Shown here piece after piece: positions 8,558-15,804 of a DNA stretch of 32,561 bases. The first letter of the stretch is position 1, and each line of letters begins with the position of its first letter. The stretch is from an uncultured Flavonifractor sp. GTDB lineage: Bacteria > Bacillota > Clostridia > Oscillospirales > Oscillospiraceae. A program made the translations under genes and the position numbers. The stretch covers positions 1-32,561 of the forward strand of contig CALWXT010000019.1 in NCBI GenBank assembly GCA_944385575.1. Reading direction: 5' to 3'. Under the pieces are notes generated by a model, which was not told where the DNA came from, did not search any database, and saw only the letters and a program-made list of their open reading frames with translations.

Positions 8558-8755
8558 ATTGAAAAGTCTCACAGAGTTCGCGCCCGCAGGCGCGAATCAA
8601 GCCAAAATCCGTTTTCAGCCGCGACATGTGCGTGGCTGAAAACACTTCTCAGGCTGCAAGTGTGGGTTTTGTCCGCCACAGGCGGGCGAAACCTGCATGA
8701 AGCAGACTGCAACCTTCTCGAAAAAGTGGCTTTGCCACTTTTTCGACAGTCTCAA
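8558..8755. repeat. Palindrome-rich intergenic element, possible MITE-like repeat
   Basis: Non-coding stretch with three clean stem-loops: TTCGCGCC/GGCGCGAA (8577-8596), GTTTTCAGCC/GGCTGAAAAC (8611-8643) and the 13-bp TCGAAAAAGTGGC/GCCACTTTTTCGA with TTT loop (8718-8746). The motif AAAGTCTCACAG near the left end and ACAGTCTCAA near the right end are similar. No gene or clear promoter was found in it. Confidence 0.5.
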
Positions 8756-8756
8756 G

Positions 8757-8789
8757 GGGGCCGGTCTGCCGACCGGCCCCTGTCTTTTT
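8757..8789 (+). terminator. Intrinsic terminator just before the dehydrogenase ribosome site
   Basis: Perfect 10-bp stem GGGGCCGGTC / GACCGGCCCC (8757-8766 and 8771-8780) with TGCC loop, followed by TGTCTTTTT. The T-run leads straight into GGAGG of the next gene, so it either ends upstream transcription or acts as an attenuator for the dehydrogenase. No promoter is obvious between it and that gene. Confidence 0.8.
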
Positions 8790-8804
8790 GGAGGTACATA
8801 CTAT

Positions 8805-9770
8805 ATGGAAACCATTCTGCATCTGCTCCCCCTGACAGCGCAGCAGCAGGAAGCCTTCCGCGCCGCCGCGCCGGATGCGGAGCACCTCTTTCTCCCCACC
8901 AACGACCGCCGGGGCGCCACCGACATCCCCCAGGACTGGCGGGAGCGCACCACCATCCTGCTGGGCTTTGTGCCCCCCAAGGACCTCAAGACCTTCCCCA
9001 ATCTGAAATGGGTGCAGAGCTGGAACGCCGGCGTGGACCCCTATCTGGTCCCCGGCGTTCTGCCGGAGGGCGTAGCCCTCACCTGTGCCGCCGGAGCTTA
9101 CGGCCCGGCGGTGTCCGAGCACATGCTGGCCATGCTGCTGTCCATTTATAAGCTGCTGCCCGGCTACCGGGACCTCCAGCGGGAGCACACCTGGGGCAAC
9201 TGGGCGGGCCTGGGCCCCGTCCGCTCCCTGCGGGGGGAGACGGTGCTGGTGGGCGGCACCGGCGACATCAGCCGCCACTTTGCCCGGCTGTGCCGGGCCC
9301 TGGGCGCTGAAACCGTCTGGGGTCTCCACCGCTCGGACAAGCCTGTGGAGGACTTCGACCGCACCTTCCCCCTGTCGGAAATCGACACCCTTCTCCCCCA
9401 GGCCGACGTGGTGGCCCTCGCACTCCCCCACACCCCTGAAACTGCCGGCCTGATGGACCGCCGCCGCCTGCTGCTGATGAAGCCTGACGCCGTCCTCCTC
9501 AACGCCGGCCGCGGCTCCGCCGTGGACTGTGACGCCCTGGCCCAGGTGCTGACCGAGGGCCATCTGCTGGGTGCCGGTATGGACGTCACCTCCCCCGAGC
9601 CCCTGCCCGCCGACCATCCCCTGTGGGACGCCCCCCGTGCCCTGATCACCCCCCACAGCGCCGGCGGCTACAACCACATGCAGGTCACCCTGGACAACAT
9701 CGCCGCGCTGTTTCTGGACAACCTGAACCGTTTCCTCTCCGGCCAGCCCCTTCGCAGCCGGATGAAGTAA
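8805..9770 (+). CDS. D-isomer-specific 2-hydroxyacid dehydrogenase family protein
   Basis: This 321-residue NAD(P)-dependent oxidoreductase interconverts a 2-hydroxyacid and a 2-oxoacid; its substrate is not clear. The N-terminal half is the catalytic domain. The Rossmann segment carries GGTGDISRHFARLCRALGA (a GxGxxx(G/A)-like dinucleotide site). The catalytic Arg lies in LLNAGRGSAVD, the Glu in the segment TSPEPLPADHPLW and the His in LITPHSAGGYN, matching the Arg-Glu-His triad of the family. GGAGG stands ten bases before the ATG at 8805. Its control is uncertain because an intrinsic terminator ends at the ribosome site. Phosphoglycerate or hydroxypyruvate-type enzymes have similar folds, so the specific activity is left open. 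Confidence 0.9.
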   Translation: METILHLLPLTAQQQEAFRAAAPDAEHLFLPTNDRRGATDIPQDWRERTTILLGFVPPKDLKTFPNLKWVQSWNAGVDPYLVPGVLPEGVALTCAAGAYGPAVSEHMLAMLLSIYKLLPGYRDLQREHTWGNWAGLGPVRSLRGETVLVGGTGDISRHFARLCRALGAETVWGLHRSDKPVEDFDRTFPLSEIDTLLPQADVVALALPHTPETAGLMDRRRLLLMKPDAVLLNAGRGSAVDCDALAQVLTEGHLLGAGMDVTSPEPLPADHPLWDAPRALITPHSAGGYNHMQVTLDNIAALFLDNLNRFLSGQPLRSRMK

Positions 9771-9778
9771 ACCGTCTG

Positions 9779-9828
9779 TTGACATACCTCGAGTTCCTAG
9801 GTATAATATACCTAGAGACTCGAGGTAT
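9779..9828 (+). promoter_or_regulatory. Consensus promoter overlaid by a 45-bp dyad (probable PadR operators)
   Basis: TTGACA (9779-9784), 17 bases and TATAAT (9802-9807) form a perfect sigma-A promoter. A palindrome centred on base 9806 spans 9784-9828 with only two mismatched pairs. It resolves into two identical-format sites TACCT-N9-AGGTA at 9785-9803 and 9809-9827. These cover the spacer, the -10 hexamer and the start region, so a bound dimer would block transcription. The regulator encoded immediately downstream is a PadR protein, so negative autoregulation of the whole downstream run is the natural reading. Confidence 0.85.
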
Positions 9829-9851
9829 TGTTTTTTGAAAGGAGGATCTCT

Positions 9852-10196
9852 ATGAAAGCGGATAAATCCCTGCTCTCCGGCAGCACCACGCTGCTGGTGC
9901 TCTCCCTGCTCTCCGGCGGCGACAAGTACGGCTATCAGATGATCGCCGAGCTGGAGGAAAAGAGCGACCACACCTTCTCCATGAAGGAGGGCACCCTCTA
10001 CCCCATCCTCCACACCCTGGAAAAGTCCGGCGCGGTGGAATCCTACGAGAAGGAGGCGCCCACGGGCCGCACCCGGAAGTACTATCACATCACAAAAAAA
10101 GGACTGCGTCTGTTGGGTGAGAAGAAGGAGGAGTGGGCTTCCTTCTCCCAGGCGGTAAACGCCGTGCTGGCCGGGTCCGCCCCGGCCATGGCCTGA
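9852..10196 (+). CDS. PadR-family transcriptional regulator
   Basis: A 114-residue winged-helix regulator of the short PadR subfamily. Seen motifs are LVLSLLSGGDKYGYQMIAEL (helices 1-2), MKEGTLYPILHTLEKSG (recognition helix) and GRTRKYYHITKKGLRLL (wing), followed by a short C-terminal helix for dimerisation. The ATG at 9852 follows AAAGGAGG with a seven-base spacer; earlier in-frame codons lie inside the operator. The stop overlaps the next start by one base (TGATG), so the regulator and the three membrane gene pairs are translated as one run. PadR proteins commonly repress their own operon and adjacent membrane genes. The inducer is unknown. Confidence 0.93.
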   Translation: MKADKSLLSGSTTLLVLSLLSGGDKYGYQMIAELEEKSDHTFSMKEGTLYPILHTLEKSGAVESYEKEAPTGRTRKYYHITKKGLRLLGEKKEEWASFSQAVNAVLAGSAPAMA

Positions 10197-11080
10197 TGGA
10201 CGCCCCCGGCGTGCCCCAGCCCACGATCGGGCAATTCTGCGCTAAGGTGTGCGCCTGGGTCCGCTTCTGGCCGGATCACGACGCCATTACCGCCGAGCTG
10301 ACCGCCCACCTGGAAGATCACCGGGACGTTCTTCTGGAACGAAACCCCGCGCTGTCCCAAGCGGAGGCAGAGGCACAGGCGGTGGCCGCCATGGGGGACC
10401 CGGAGGCTCTGGGGCGCGAACTGGATAAGAGCCATAATCCTCTGCCCGGCTGGTTTCAGATCCTGTTCCGGGTGTCGGTCCGGACGGCTCTGATCCTTCT
10501 GCTGGTCTTCTGCTTTCTGCCCAAGGCCACCTACCTCTATGACCTTATCGCAGCTCCGCCGCTTTATAACGACGATGACACCGGCGTCATCGTGGAACAT
10601 TACGACCAGGCGGAGGTGCTGGCAGATTACCGCCCGGAACACGCAGTCTGCTATCTGGAACACTACACCTTCTCGGCGGAGCGGGTGCTGGTCACCCCCC
10701 GGGAACACTCTGTGACCGGGGAGCCCGCCCTGCGGGTAAGTGTCCTGCTCAAAGCCGTCCACCTCAATCCCAGCCTGCGGTGCCCCCGCATTTCCGGCTG
10801 GCTGTGGGCGGAGGACGATTTGGGCAACCGCTATCCCGGCTGGAACCAGTACGACCCGGCGGAGCTGCTCCACGGCCTGTACCCGGAACAGGCCGCCGCT
10901 CCCGAACTCTATACCACCATGGGCGGACCCTCTCTCCAAACGCCTTTCGTGACCTATTACGATGTGTACGTCATCGACGTGGACCCGGAGGCCGTGCAGC
11001 TCACCCTCCGTTTTGACCGGTACGGGAAGATCCAGCTCTCCTTCCCCCTGTCCCTGAAGGGAGGCGGAGCAGATGTCTAA
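10196..11080 (+). CDS. HAAS/permease-prefix-like membrane protein, pair 1 protein A
   Basis: This 294-residue protein of unknown function has a cytoplasmic N-terminal helical domain (residues 10-82). Its pattern ELTAHLEDHRDVLL, then AVAAMGDPEALGRELDKSH, is that of HAAS (DUF1700)/permease-prefix domains often found next to PadR genes. One membrane helix follows near residues 87-109, and then a domain of about 185 residues predicted outside the membrane. An N-terminal C-x3-C (FCAKVC) is shared with its two paralogs at 11704 and 13152. It lacks the C-terminal EEVP motif of those paralogs and its outside domain is the most diverged. It starts by overlapping the PadR stop and ends overlapping the next gene by eight bases. 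A role in membrane stress sensing is only a guess. Confidence 0.75.
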   Translation: MDAPGVPQPTIGQFCAKVCAWVRFWPDHDAITAELTAHLEDHRDVLLERNPALSQAEAEAQAVAAMGDPEALGRELDKSHNPLPGWFQILFRVSVRTALILLLVFCFLPKATYLYDLIAAPPLYNDDDTGVIVEHYDQAEVLADYRPEHAVCYLEHYTFSAERVLVTPREHSVTGEPALRVSVLLKAVHLNPSLRCPRISGWLWAEDDLGNRYPGWNQYDPAELLHGLYPEQAAAPELYTTMGGPSLQTPFVTYYDVYVIDVDPEAVQLTLRFDRYGKIQLSFPLSLKGGGADV

Positions 11081-11699
11081 AGCCCCCGTTACTCCCACCA
11101 CCCGCCGCCGGCGGCTGGTAGTTGACCTGCTGCTCTTTCTGGTGCTGCTGGCCCTGCTGGCCTTCCTGTTTTTGTCCGGCAAAAACCCCTGTCTGTCTGA
11201 AAGGCATGCTGTGGCATGCACGCAGGCCATCAACCTCTACGGCCCGGGCGAAGTGCTGGCCCGTGCTGAAGACGAGTACCAGATCATTTACCTGCTCCAG
11301 GACGGGGACAGCTACGCCCTCTGCCAGCTCGTGCACCCCACCGGCCCGTTCTGGATGCGCGGCACCTTAAGTTCCGTCAGCAGGGACCGCTCCTATCCCA
11401 TGACTGTCCTGCCCACCCCCAAATATCTGCTGGTCATCGTCAATGATCCAAACATTACCGAGGTGGAAGTGCTCTGTTATGACTACTCCGGTGATGGTTT
11501 CCAGACCCTGAGCCTGACGGAGCCCACAGCCGCGGACTGCTATCTGTTCCACTACCCCAGCCAGCAAAGCGCCTATCAATTCAGCTGGGATGATTTTCTC
11601 CTGCGGGGATATGACCAGGCGGGAGAGCTGGTGTTTCAGTCCGCCGTCCCCGACCACTGGACGGAGCAATGGGATCTGACCATACCGGAAGGGAAGTGA
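11073..11699 (+). CDS. Single-pass membrane protein, pair 1 protein B
   Basis: 208 residues: a short basic N-terminus (TTRRRRLVVD), one membrane helix at about residues 15-35, then an outside domain. No known family is recognised. It appears to be the distant member of a set with the genes at 12459 and 13925. The segment DPNITEVEV matches DPSVVRVE/NPSVVRVE, and LRGYDQAGELVF matches WCRGYDANGALIC and WCRGYDADGNLVC in those paralogs. Only four bases separate its stop from the next gene. Confidence 0.7.
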   Translation: MSKAPVTPTTRRRRLVVDLLLFLVLLALLAFLFLSGKNPCLSERHAVACTQAINLYGPGEVLARAEDEYQIIYLLQDGDSYALCQLVHPTGPFWMRGTLSSVSRDRSYPMTVLPTPKYLLVIVNDPNITEVEVLCYDYSGDGFQTLSLTEPTAADCYLFHYPSQQSAYQFSWDDFLLRGYDQAGELVFQSAVPDHWTEQWDLTIPEGK

Positions 11700-11703
11700 G
11701 ACC

Positions 11704-12462
11704 ATGGAAGACGGCTTTCACAGCTATTGCGACAAGGTTTGTTCCCTCATCCGCCGCCCCTCCGCCCGGGAGGCAGCCCGGAAGGAGCTGCTGGCCCATC
11801 TGGAGGACCACGCCGCCGTTCTGGAGGAGCGGGGCATCCCCGCCGACCTGGCCGCCCGGCAGGCGGTGGAATCCATGGGCGACCCCTATGCGCTGGGCCG
11901 CCAGCTGGATCGCTGCCATGATTCTCTGCTTCCCCGGCTGTCCCGGCTCCAGGCCATCGCTGCCTGTGTGCTCTTTTTCTTCGGATTCATGATCGGCCTG
12001 ATCCAGACCACCGGCTGCTTCCGCCATGAAAACTTCCTGCTTCCCGCCTCCTCCCTGCCCTGCTGGCCGATGGAGACGGTGCTGGCGGGCGGCAGCGTCA
12101 ATGGCGCGGGCAAGGTAGGGGGCTACACCATCCGTGCCCGCGAAGCCGCCCTGGTCCAGACCGACGACACCCCCAGCGCCCCCGCCCACCCGGAGGTGCA
12201 GGTCTCCGTCACCGTCTCTCACTGGCAGCCCTGGCTGGATAACCTGCACTATGCCAATGTCCCCGCCGTGTGGCATGATCTCGCCGGCGGCTCCGGCACG
12301 GTGGAGATCGACGGAACAAGCTCCACCCTCCTGGCCTCCCGCTGGTGTCTGCATCTGGAGGACGCCACGCCCGGCAGCCGCCGGTTTTCCATCACCCTGG
12401 GCAGGCCCGGCGATCAATGCATCCTGAACGTCTTTCTGGATGAGGAGGTGCCGTCGTCGTGA
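11704..12462 (+). CDS. HAAS/permease-prefix-like membrane protein, pair 2 protein A
   Basis: 252 residues with the same plan as its paralogs. The N-terminal cytoplasmic domain has YCDKVC, ELLAHLEDHAAVLEERG, and AVESMGDPYALGRQLDRCH. A single membrane helix spans about residues 83-101, followed by an outside beta-rich domain with GAGKVGGYTIRAREAALV and a C-terminal FLDEEVPSS. The closest relative is the protein at 13152, which shares MGDPY-LG-QLDRCH and GGGKLAGYT. The ATG follows GGGAAGTGAGACC, a modest ribosome site. Its stop overlaps the partner start as GTGA, with the partner ribosome site GAGGAGG lying inside the EEVP codons. Confidence 0.75.
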   Translation: MEDGFHSYCDKVCSLIRRPSAREAARKELLAHLEDHAAVLEERGIPADLAARQAVESMGDPYALGRQLDRCHDSLLPRLSRLQAIAACVLFFFGFMIGLIQTTGCFRHENFLLPASSLPCWPMETVLAGGSVNGAGKVGGYTIRAREAALVQTDDTPSAPAHPEVQVSVTVSHWQPWLDNLHYANVPAVWHDLAGGSGTVEIDGTSSTLLASRWCLHLEDATPGSRRFSITLGRPGDQCILNVFLDEEVPSS

Positions 12463-13142
12463 AGCGCTTCCGCTCTTACATCCTGCCCCGCCTGCTGCTG
12501 GCCCTCAGCAGCCTGGCCCTGCTCGTCAGCATCTTCTTCCTGTGGCTCTCTATGAACGCCCCCCTTCCCTCTGCCGCCGCCATCTGCGCCCGGCTGGACC
12601 GGGAGCGCTACGTGTCCGGAAGCGCCCTGATCGCCTCCGGGCCCATCCGGTACCAGGACCCCGACCTCCCCGGCACGCCCCGGAACACCTGGTGGTTCGT
12701 GGGCAAAAACAGCGGCACCTTCCAGTTCTACACCCTGGAAAAGATGTGGGGCTTTTTGTGGCGGAGCACGGACCAAAGCGTGCGCCAGGCCGAATTTTCT
12801 CCGGATAGCCCGGCCATCTTCGCCCAGCCCATGGGGACCCTGTTCCTCGGCACAGACGGTGTGGAGTTCACGCTGGTCGTCGTGTCCACCGACCCCTCCG
12901 TGGTGCGTGTGGAGGCCCGTCTCGCCCATATGGGGATAGAGGAGAGGGAGGACCCCCAGTCCGTCATGGACAGCCGTGGCGTCTCCCCGGAATTCACCCA
13001 GGTGTCGGAGGGCGTGTGGGCCGCCCAGGGGGTGGTCGTCCCCCCCTCCGGTGAGCGTTACAGTTCTCTTGTCATCTGGTGCCGGGGCTATGACGCCAAC
13101 GGCGCCCTGATCTGTGCAAACCCCGCTCAACCCTTGGAATGA
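12459..13142 (+). CDS. Single-pass membrane protein, pair 2 protein B
   Basis: 227 residues, GTG start overlapping the stop of protein A by four bases. The N-terminus FRSYILPRLLLALSSLALL forms one membrane helix (about 9-31), followed by an outside domain with SGSALIASGPIRYQD, DPSVVRVEARL and near the end WCRGYDANGALIC. These segments are nearly the same in the gene at 13925 (FRYVILPRLLLALSALALL, GGELLASGPIRME, NPSVVRVEGEL, WCRGYDADGNLVC). No outside family is recognised. It likely works with protein A as a membrane pair. Confidence 0.75.
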   Translation: MKRFRSYILPRLLLALSSLALLVSIFFLWLSMNAPLPSAAAICARLDRERYVSGSALIASGPIRYQDPDLPGTPRNTWWFVGKNSGTFQFYTLEKMWGFLWRSTDQSVRQAEFSPDSPAIFAQPMGTLFLGTDGVEFTLVVVSTDPSVVRVEARLAHMGIEEREDPQSVMDSRGVSPEFTQVSEGVWAAQGVVVPPSGERYSSLVIWCRGYDANGALICANPAQPLE

Positions 13143-13151
13143 GGTGAAACC

Positions 13152-13928
13152 ATGGCATCCAAACCATTTGATACCTTTTGCGGCCAGGTGTGCTCTGTGA
13201 TCCGCTGGAAGCCCGCCCGTCTGGCGGCCTGGGCGGAGCTGGAAGCCCACCTGGAGGACCATGCCGCCGCTCTGGAGGAGCAGGGCGTCCCCGCCGACCT
13301 GGCTGCCCAGCGTGCTGTGGAGGCCATGGGCGACCCCTATGAGCTGGGCCATCAGCTGGACCGCTGCCACAGTCCTCTGGTCCCCAAGCTCTCCCGGATC
13401 TTCGTCCTGCTGGCTCTGGCCGTACTGCTTCTCAGCCTCATCATCGGCTACCGGAACGACACCGGCATTTTTGCCCTGACGGGTCTGTTCCCCCAGACCG
13501 CCTCCCTGCCCTATGACGGCGACGGTACGGTGGAGATCTCCGGCGCCGCCAGCGGCGGTGGAAAGCTGGCGGGCTACACCCTCACCCCCGCCCGGGAGGC
13601 CGGTCTGGTGCTGGTGTCCTGGGACGATCCCGAGGGGGGGACCAACCAGGAGTACCAGCTCCAATGTCCGGTGACCATCACCAACCCTCAGCCCTGGCGG
13701 GCGCCCATGGTAGCCTATCAGGCCGATGCCTCCTGGACGGATGACACCGGCGCCTCCGGCTACGCCCACTTTTCCACCTACTATGAGGACGCCCTGCTGG
13801 GCTCCACCGCCTGGCTGCGCATCGTGGACCCCACCCCCGGCGCCCGGAAGTTTACCGTCACCCTCAGCTCCACCGAGGAATCCGTCACCATCTACATCAC
13901 CTTACAGGAGGAGGTGCCCCCATCATGA
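13152..13928 (+). CDS. HAAS/permease-prefix-like membrane protein, pair 3 protein A
   Basis: 258 residues. The N-terminal domain has FCGQVC, ELEAHLEDHAAALEEQG and AVEAMGDPYELGHQLDRCH. The membrane helix spans about residues 82-101 and is followed by an outside domain with ASGGGKLAGYTLTPAREAGLV, ending TLQEEVPPS. It is the nearest paralog of the gene at 11704; the duplicated unit seems to be the A-B pair as a whole. GAGGTG is seven bases before the ATG. The stop overlaps the partner start (ATGA), and the partner ribosome site GGAGGAGG again lies in the EEVP codons, so the junction was copied intact. Confidence 0.75.
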   Translation: MASKPFDTFCGQVCSVIRWKPARLAAWAELEAHLEDHAAALEEQGVPADLAAQRAVEAMGDPYELGHQLDRCHSPLVPKLSRIFVLLALAVLLLSLIIGYRNDTGIFALTGLFPQTASLPYDGDGTVEISGAASGGGKLAGYTLTPAREAGLVLVSWDDPEGGTNQEYQLQCPVTITNPQPWRAPMVAYQADASWTDDTGASGYAHFSTYYEDALLGSTAWLRIVDPTPGARKFTVTLSSTEESVTIYITLQEEVPPS

Positions 13929-14644
13929 GCCGGTTCCGCTATGTGATCCTCCCCCGCCTGCTGCTGGCCCTCAGCGCGCTGGCTCTGCTGGCGGCCCTGT
14001 TCCTGCTGTGGCTCACCCTGGGGCGGCCCCTGCCCGCCATTTCCCTGGCCTGCCGCCAGACCGCCTCAGCCAACTGCTTCACCGGAGGAGAACTTCTGGC
14101 CTCCGGCCCCATCCGCATGGAGGAGGCCGAGCCGGAGTCCGACGCATGGGCGGTGCTCCACGCCGGAGACAAGTATGCCATGGCGGAGCTCAACCGTACC
14201 GCCGGCCTGCTGTGGTCGGTACGGGATTTTCTGGTTATGGATGCTTCTCAGTTCAGCTCTCAGGACATCTTTTCCCTTCCGACGGTGATTTCGTATTTTT
14301 ACTATGAGACAGAAACGCCCCAGCCCCTTCCCCTCCCGCCCGATCTGCCGGTGCGGTGCTACGAGCAGATCCCTCTGGCTGTCTGTACCAACCCCTCTGT
14401 GGTGCGGGTGGAGGGTGAGCTGCTGTGGCTGGGCCACTGGGAAGATCCCCAGGAGGCCCTGGCGGAACGGGGCGTGCCCATCACCTGGTCGTCCGCGGGC
14501 AACGGCGTGTGGGTGGGTGAGCCTGTGCGCGCCGACCTGCCCGCCAAGCCCGACGGCAACGGCCACAGCGGCACCCTGTCCGTCTGGTGCCGGGGCTATG
14601 ACGCCGACGGCAATCTGGTCTGCTCCTATGATCCCACGGTGTAA
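13925..14644 (+). CDS. Single-pass membrane protein, pair 3 protein B
   Basis: 239 residues with one N-terminal membrane helix (about 9-32) and an outside domain. It shares ILPRLLLALSALALL, LLASGPIRME, NPSVVRVEGEL and WCRGYDADGNLVC with its paralog at 12459. It also has extra cysteines (ACRQ, NCFTG, VRCYEQ, AVCTN), which may form disulfides outside the cell. It is the last gene of the PadR-led run. No terminator is evident before the next promoter at 14651. Confidence 0.75.
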   Translation: MSRFRYVILPRLLLALSALALLAALFLLWLTLGRPLPAISLACRQTASANCFTGGELLASGPIRMEEAEPESDAWAVLHAGDKYAMAELNRTAGLLWSVRDFLVMDASQFSSQDIFSLPTVISYFYYETETPQPLPLPPDLPVRCYEQIPLAVCTNPSVVRVEGELLWLGHWEDPQEALAERGVPITWSSAGNGVWVGEPVRADLPAKPDGNGHSGTLSVWCRGYDADGNLVCSYDPTV

Positions 14645-14650
14645 CCCTCC

Positions 14651-14679
14651 TTCGACAGCATAATATTCCAGTTTATGGT
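14651..14679 (+). promoter_or_regulatory. Possible promoter for the SLH protein gene
   Basis: TTCGAC (14651-14656), 17 bases, TATGGT (14674-14679), then AAAGGAGG and ATG at 14706. Both hexamers match consensus only partly, so the gene could also be read from the upstream run. Confidence 0.4.
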
Positions 14680-14705
14680 ATGCTCTCCACAAAGGAGGAT
14701 ATGCC

Positions 14706-15200
14706 ATGCGACAGTTGATTCCCGCTCTGCTGCTGCTCACCCTGCTGGTGCCCGCCGCCGCGGCGGTGGAAGCCCCCGTCACCCGGGCTCAGTTTGTCTC
14801 CGCCCTGTGGACGTGGGCGGGTGCTCTGCCCGCCGCGGGAACGCAGCCCTTTTCCGACGTACCGGAAAACGCCCCCTGGGAGCCGGCCGTGTGCTGGGCC
14901 CACGACCTGGGTCTGATCCAGGGCACCGGCGGCCTGCTCTTCACCCCCGACCGCCCCATCACCCGGGAGGAGGCCGCCATTCTGCTCCGGCGGTATGCCG
15001 CCAGCCTGGGCCGCGATACATCCTTTCCGGAGCTGGCCCGGTGCAACGACTATGAGGACATCTCCCCCTGGGCGGACGATTCCCTTTACTGGGCCGCCGG
15101 CACCGGGCTGATGGACTGGTCGGAGGGCGGCCGGCTGGACCCTCAGGGCACCCTGACCCAAGCGCAGCTTTCCGGCATTCTCACCCGTTTCTCCCAATAA
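14706..15200 (+). CDS. Small secreted protein made of S-layer homology (SLH) repeats
   Basis: 164 residues: a signal peptide (about 1-20, RQLIPALLLLTLLVPAAAAV), then SLH material only. The tail of one repeat (PVTRAQFVSALW) is followed by a full repeat from FSDVPENAPW to ITREEAAILLRRYA, and a second full repeat from YEDISPWADDSLYW to TLTQAQLSGILTRF. SLH repeats bind pyruvylated secondary cell-wall polymers and tether proteins to the wall. Here no passenger domain exists, so it may be a wall-associated helper, a remnant, or a partner of the membrane proteins upstream. AAAGGAGG lies eight bases before the start. A strong terminator follows directly. Confidence 0.88.
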   Translation: MRQLIPALLLLTLLVPAAAAVEAPVTRAQFVSALWTWAGALPAAGTQPFSDVPENAPWEPAVCWAHDLGLIQGTGGLLFTPDRPITREEAAILLRRYAASLGRDTSFPELARCNDYEDISPWADDSLYWAAGTGLMDWSEGGRLDPQGTLTQAQLSGILTRFSQ

Positions 15201-15204
15201 CGCC

Positions 15205-15237
15205 AAAAAGGCGGCCCGCAATGCGGGCCGCCTTTTA
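15205..15237. terminator. Bidirectional terminator shared by the SLH gene and the phage-derived operon
   Basis: Stem GGCGGCCCGC / GCGGGCCGCC (15210-15219 and 15223-15232), three-base loop. TTTT follows on the plus strand and TTTTT on the minus strand. On the minus strand the hairpin begins right after the TAA of the last phage gene, so the operon ends here with no room for tail-fibre or lysis genes. Confidence 0.9.
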
Positions 15238-15804
15238 CTTCACCATTTTCTCCAGTTCTGTCCAGGTGGGATGCAGGGCCTCGATGTCGCCCCATGTGTC
15301 AAACCTGGCCTCCATCATGGCCCAGGTCATGTACCAGTACACATACCCGATCTCCACATGGGCGGGCAGGATGCTCTCTATGATGGCCCGCATTTCCTCA
15401 AACCCGTCGGGCACGCCGGGCACATCGGGGAAGCGCACCTCCACCCTTCCCGGCGTACCGGTCTCGGAGGCCACTGCGTTGACGCCGCAGCCCTTCAGGT
15501 TGTCGTTGATGGCCGCCAGGGTAAAGCTGTCCCCGCCGATACGCAGCAGGGCGGCCAGCGCCGCTCTGCGCATTTCCAGGTCGTCGGTCACCGGCTTCCG
15601 GGCCAGCAGGGCCTCGATGCTTTCCAGCCCCCGCCCCTGAGCGGTGGCAATCAGCATCTCCTGCTGGATCTCGTCCAGAGTGTCCGAAACGCCGTCCAGG
15701 GCGGCGCCCTGTGCATCCAGCTCGCCGCCGTTGGCCGTGCCCTCCAGCTCATAGACCCGCAGGGGCCGCAGGAGCTGGCGCAGGTATTCCCCGTAGCCGC
15801 TCAT
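15235..15804 (-). CDS. Phage baseplate protein, XkdU/YmfQ-like (DUF2313, gpI-type)
   Basis: 189 residues resembling the DUF2313 tail-end proteins (PBSX XkdU, Mu gp48), which join the baseplate wedge after gpJ. Seen: N-terminal MSGYGEYLRQLLRPLRVYEL, a central LDEIQQEMLIATAQGRGLESIEALL, and a C-terminal part with GTPGRVEVRFPDVPG and LPAHVEIGYVYW, the usual family ending. It overlaps gpJ by ATGA. It is the last gene of the operon; in PBSX a fibre gene follows here, but none does in this case. Confidence 0.85.
   Translation of the reverse strand: MSGYGEYLRQLLRPLRVYELEGTANGGELDAQGAALDGVSDTLDEIQQEMLIATAQGRGLESIEALLARKPVTDDLEMRRAALAALLRIGGDSFTLAAINDNLKGCGVNAVASETGTPGRVEVRFPDVPGVPDGFEEMRAIIESILPAHVEIGYVYWYMTWAMMEARFDTWGDIEALHPTWTELEKMVK

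Noticed and set aside
8341..8790. CRISPR array
   Set aside because: The repeats are different palindromes and one 61-bp duplication, not regularly spaced identical repeats; no cas genes.
8697..8804. N-terminal extension of the dehydrogenase from ATG 8697
   Set aside because: It would be coded by palindromes and a terminator hairpin; the ATG at 8805 has GGAGG and gives the normal family N-terminus.
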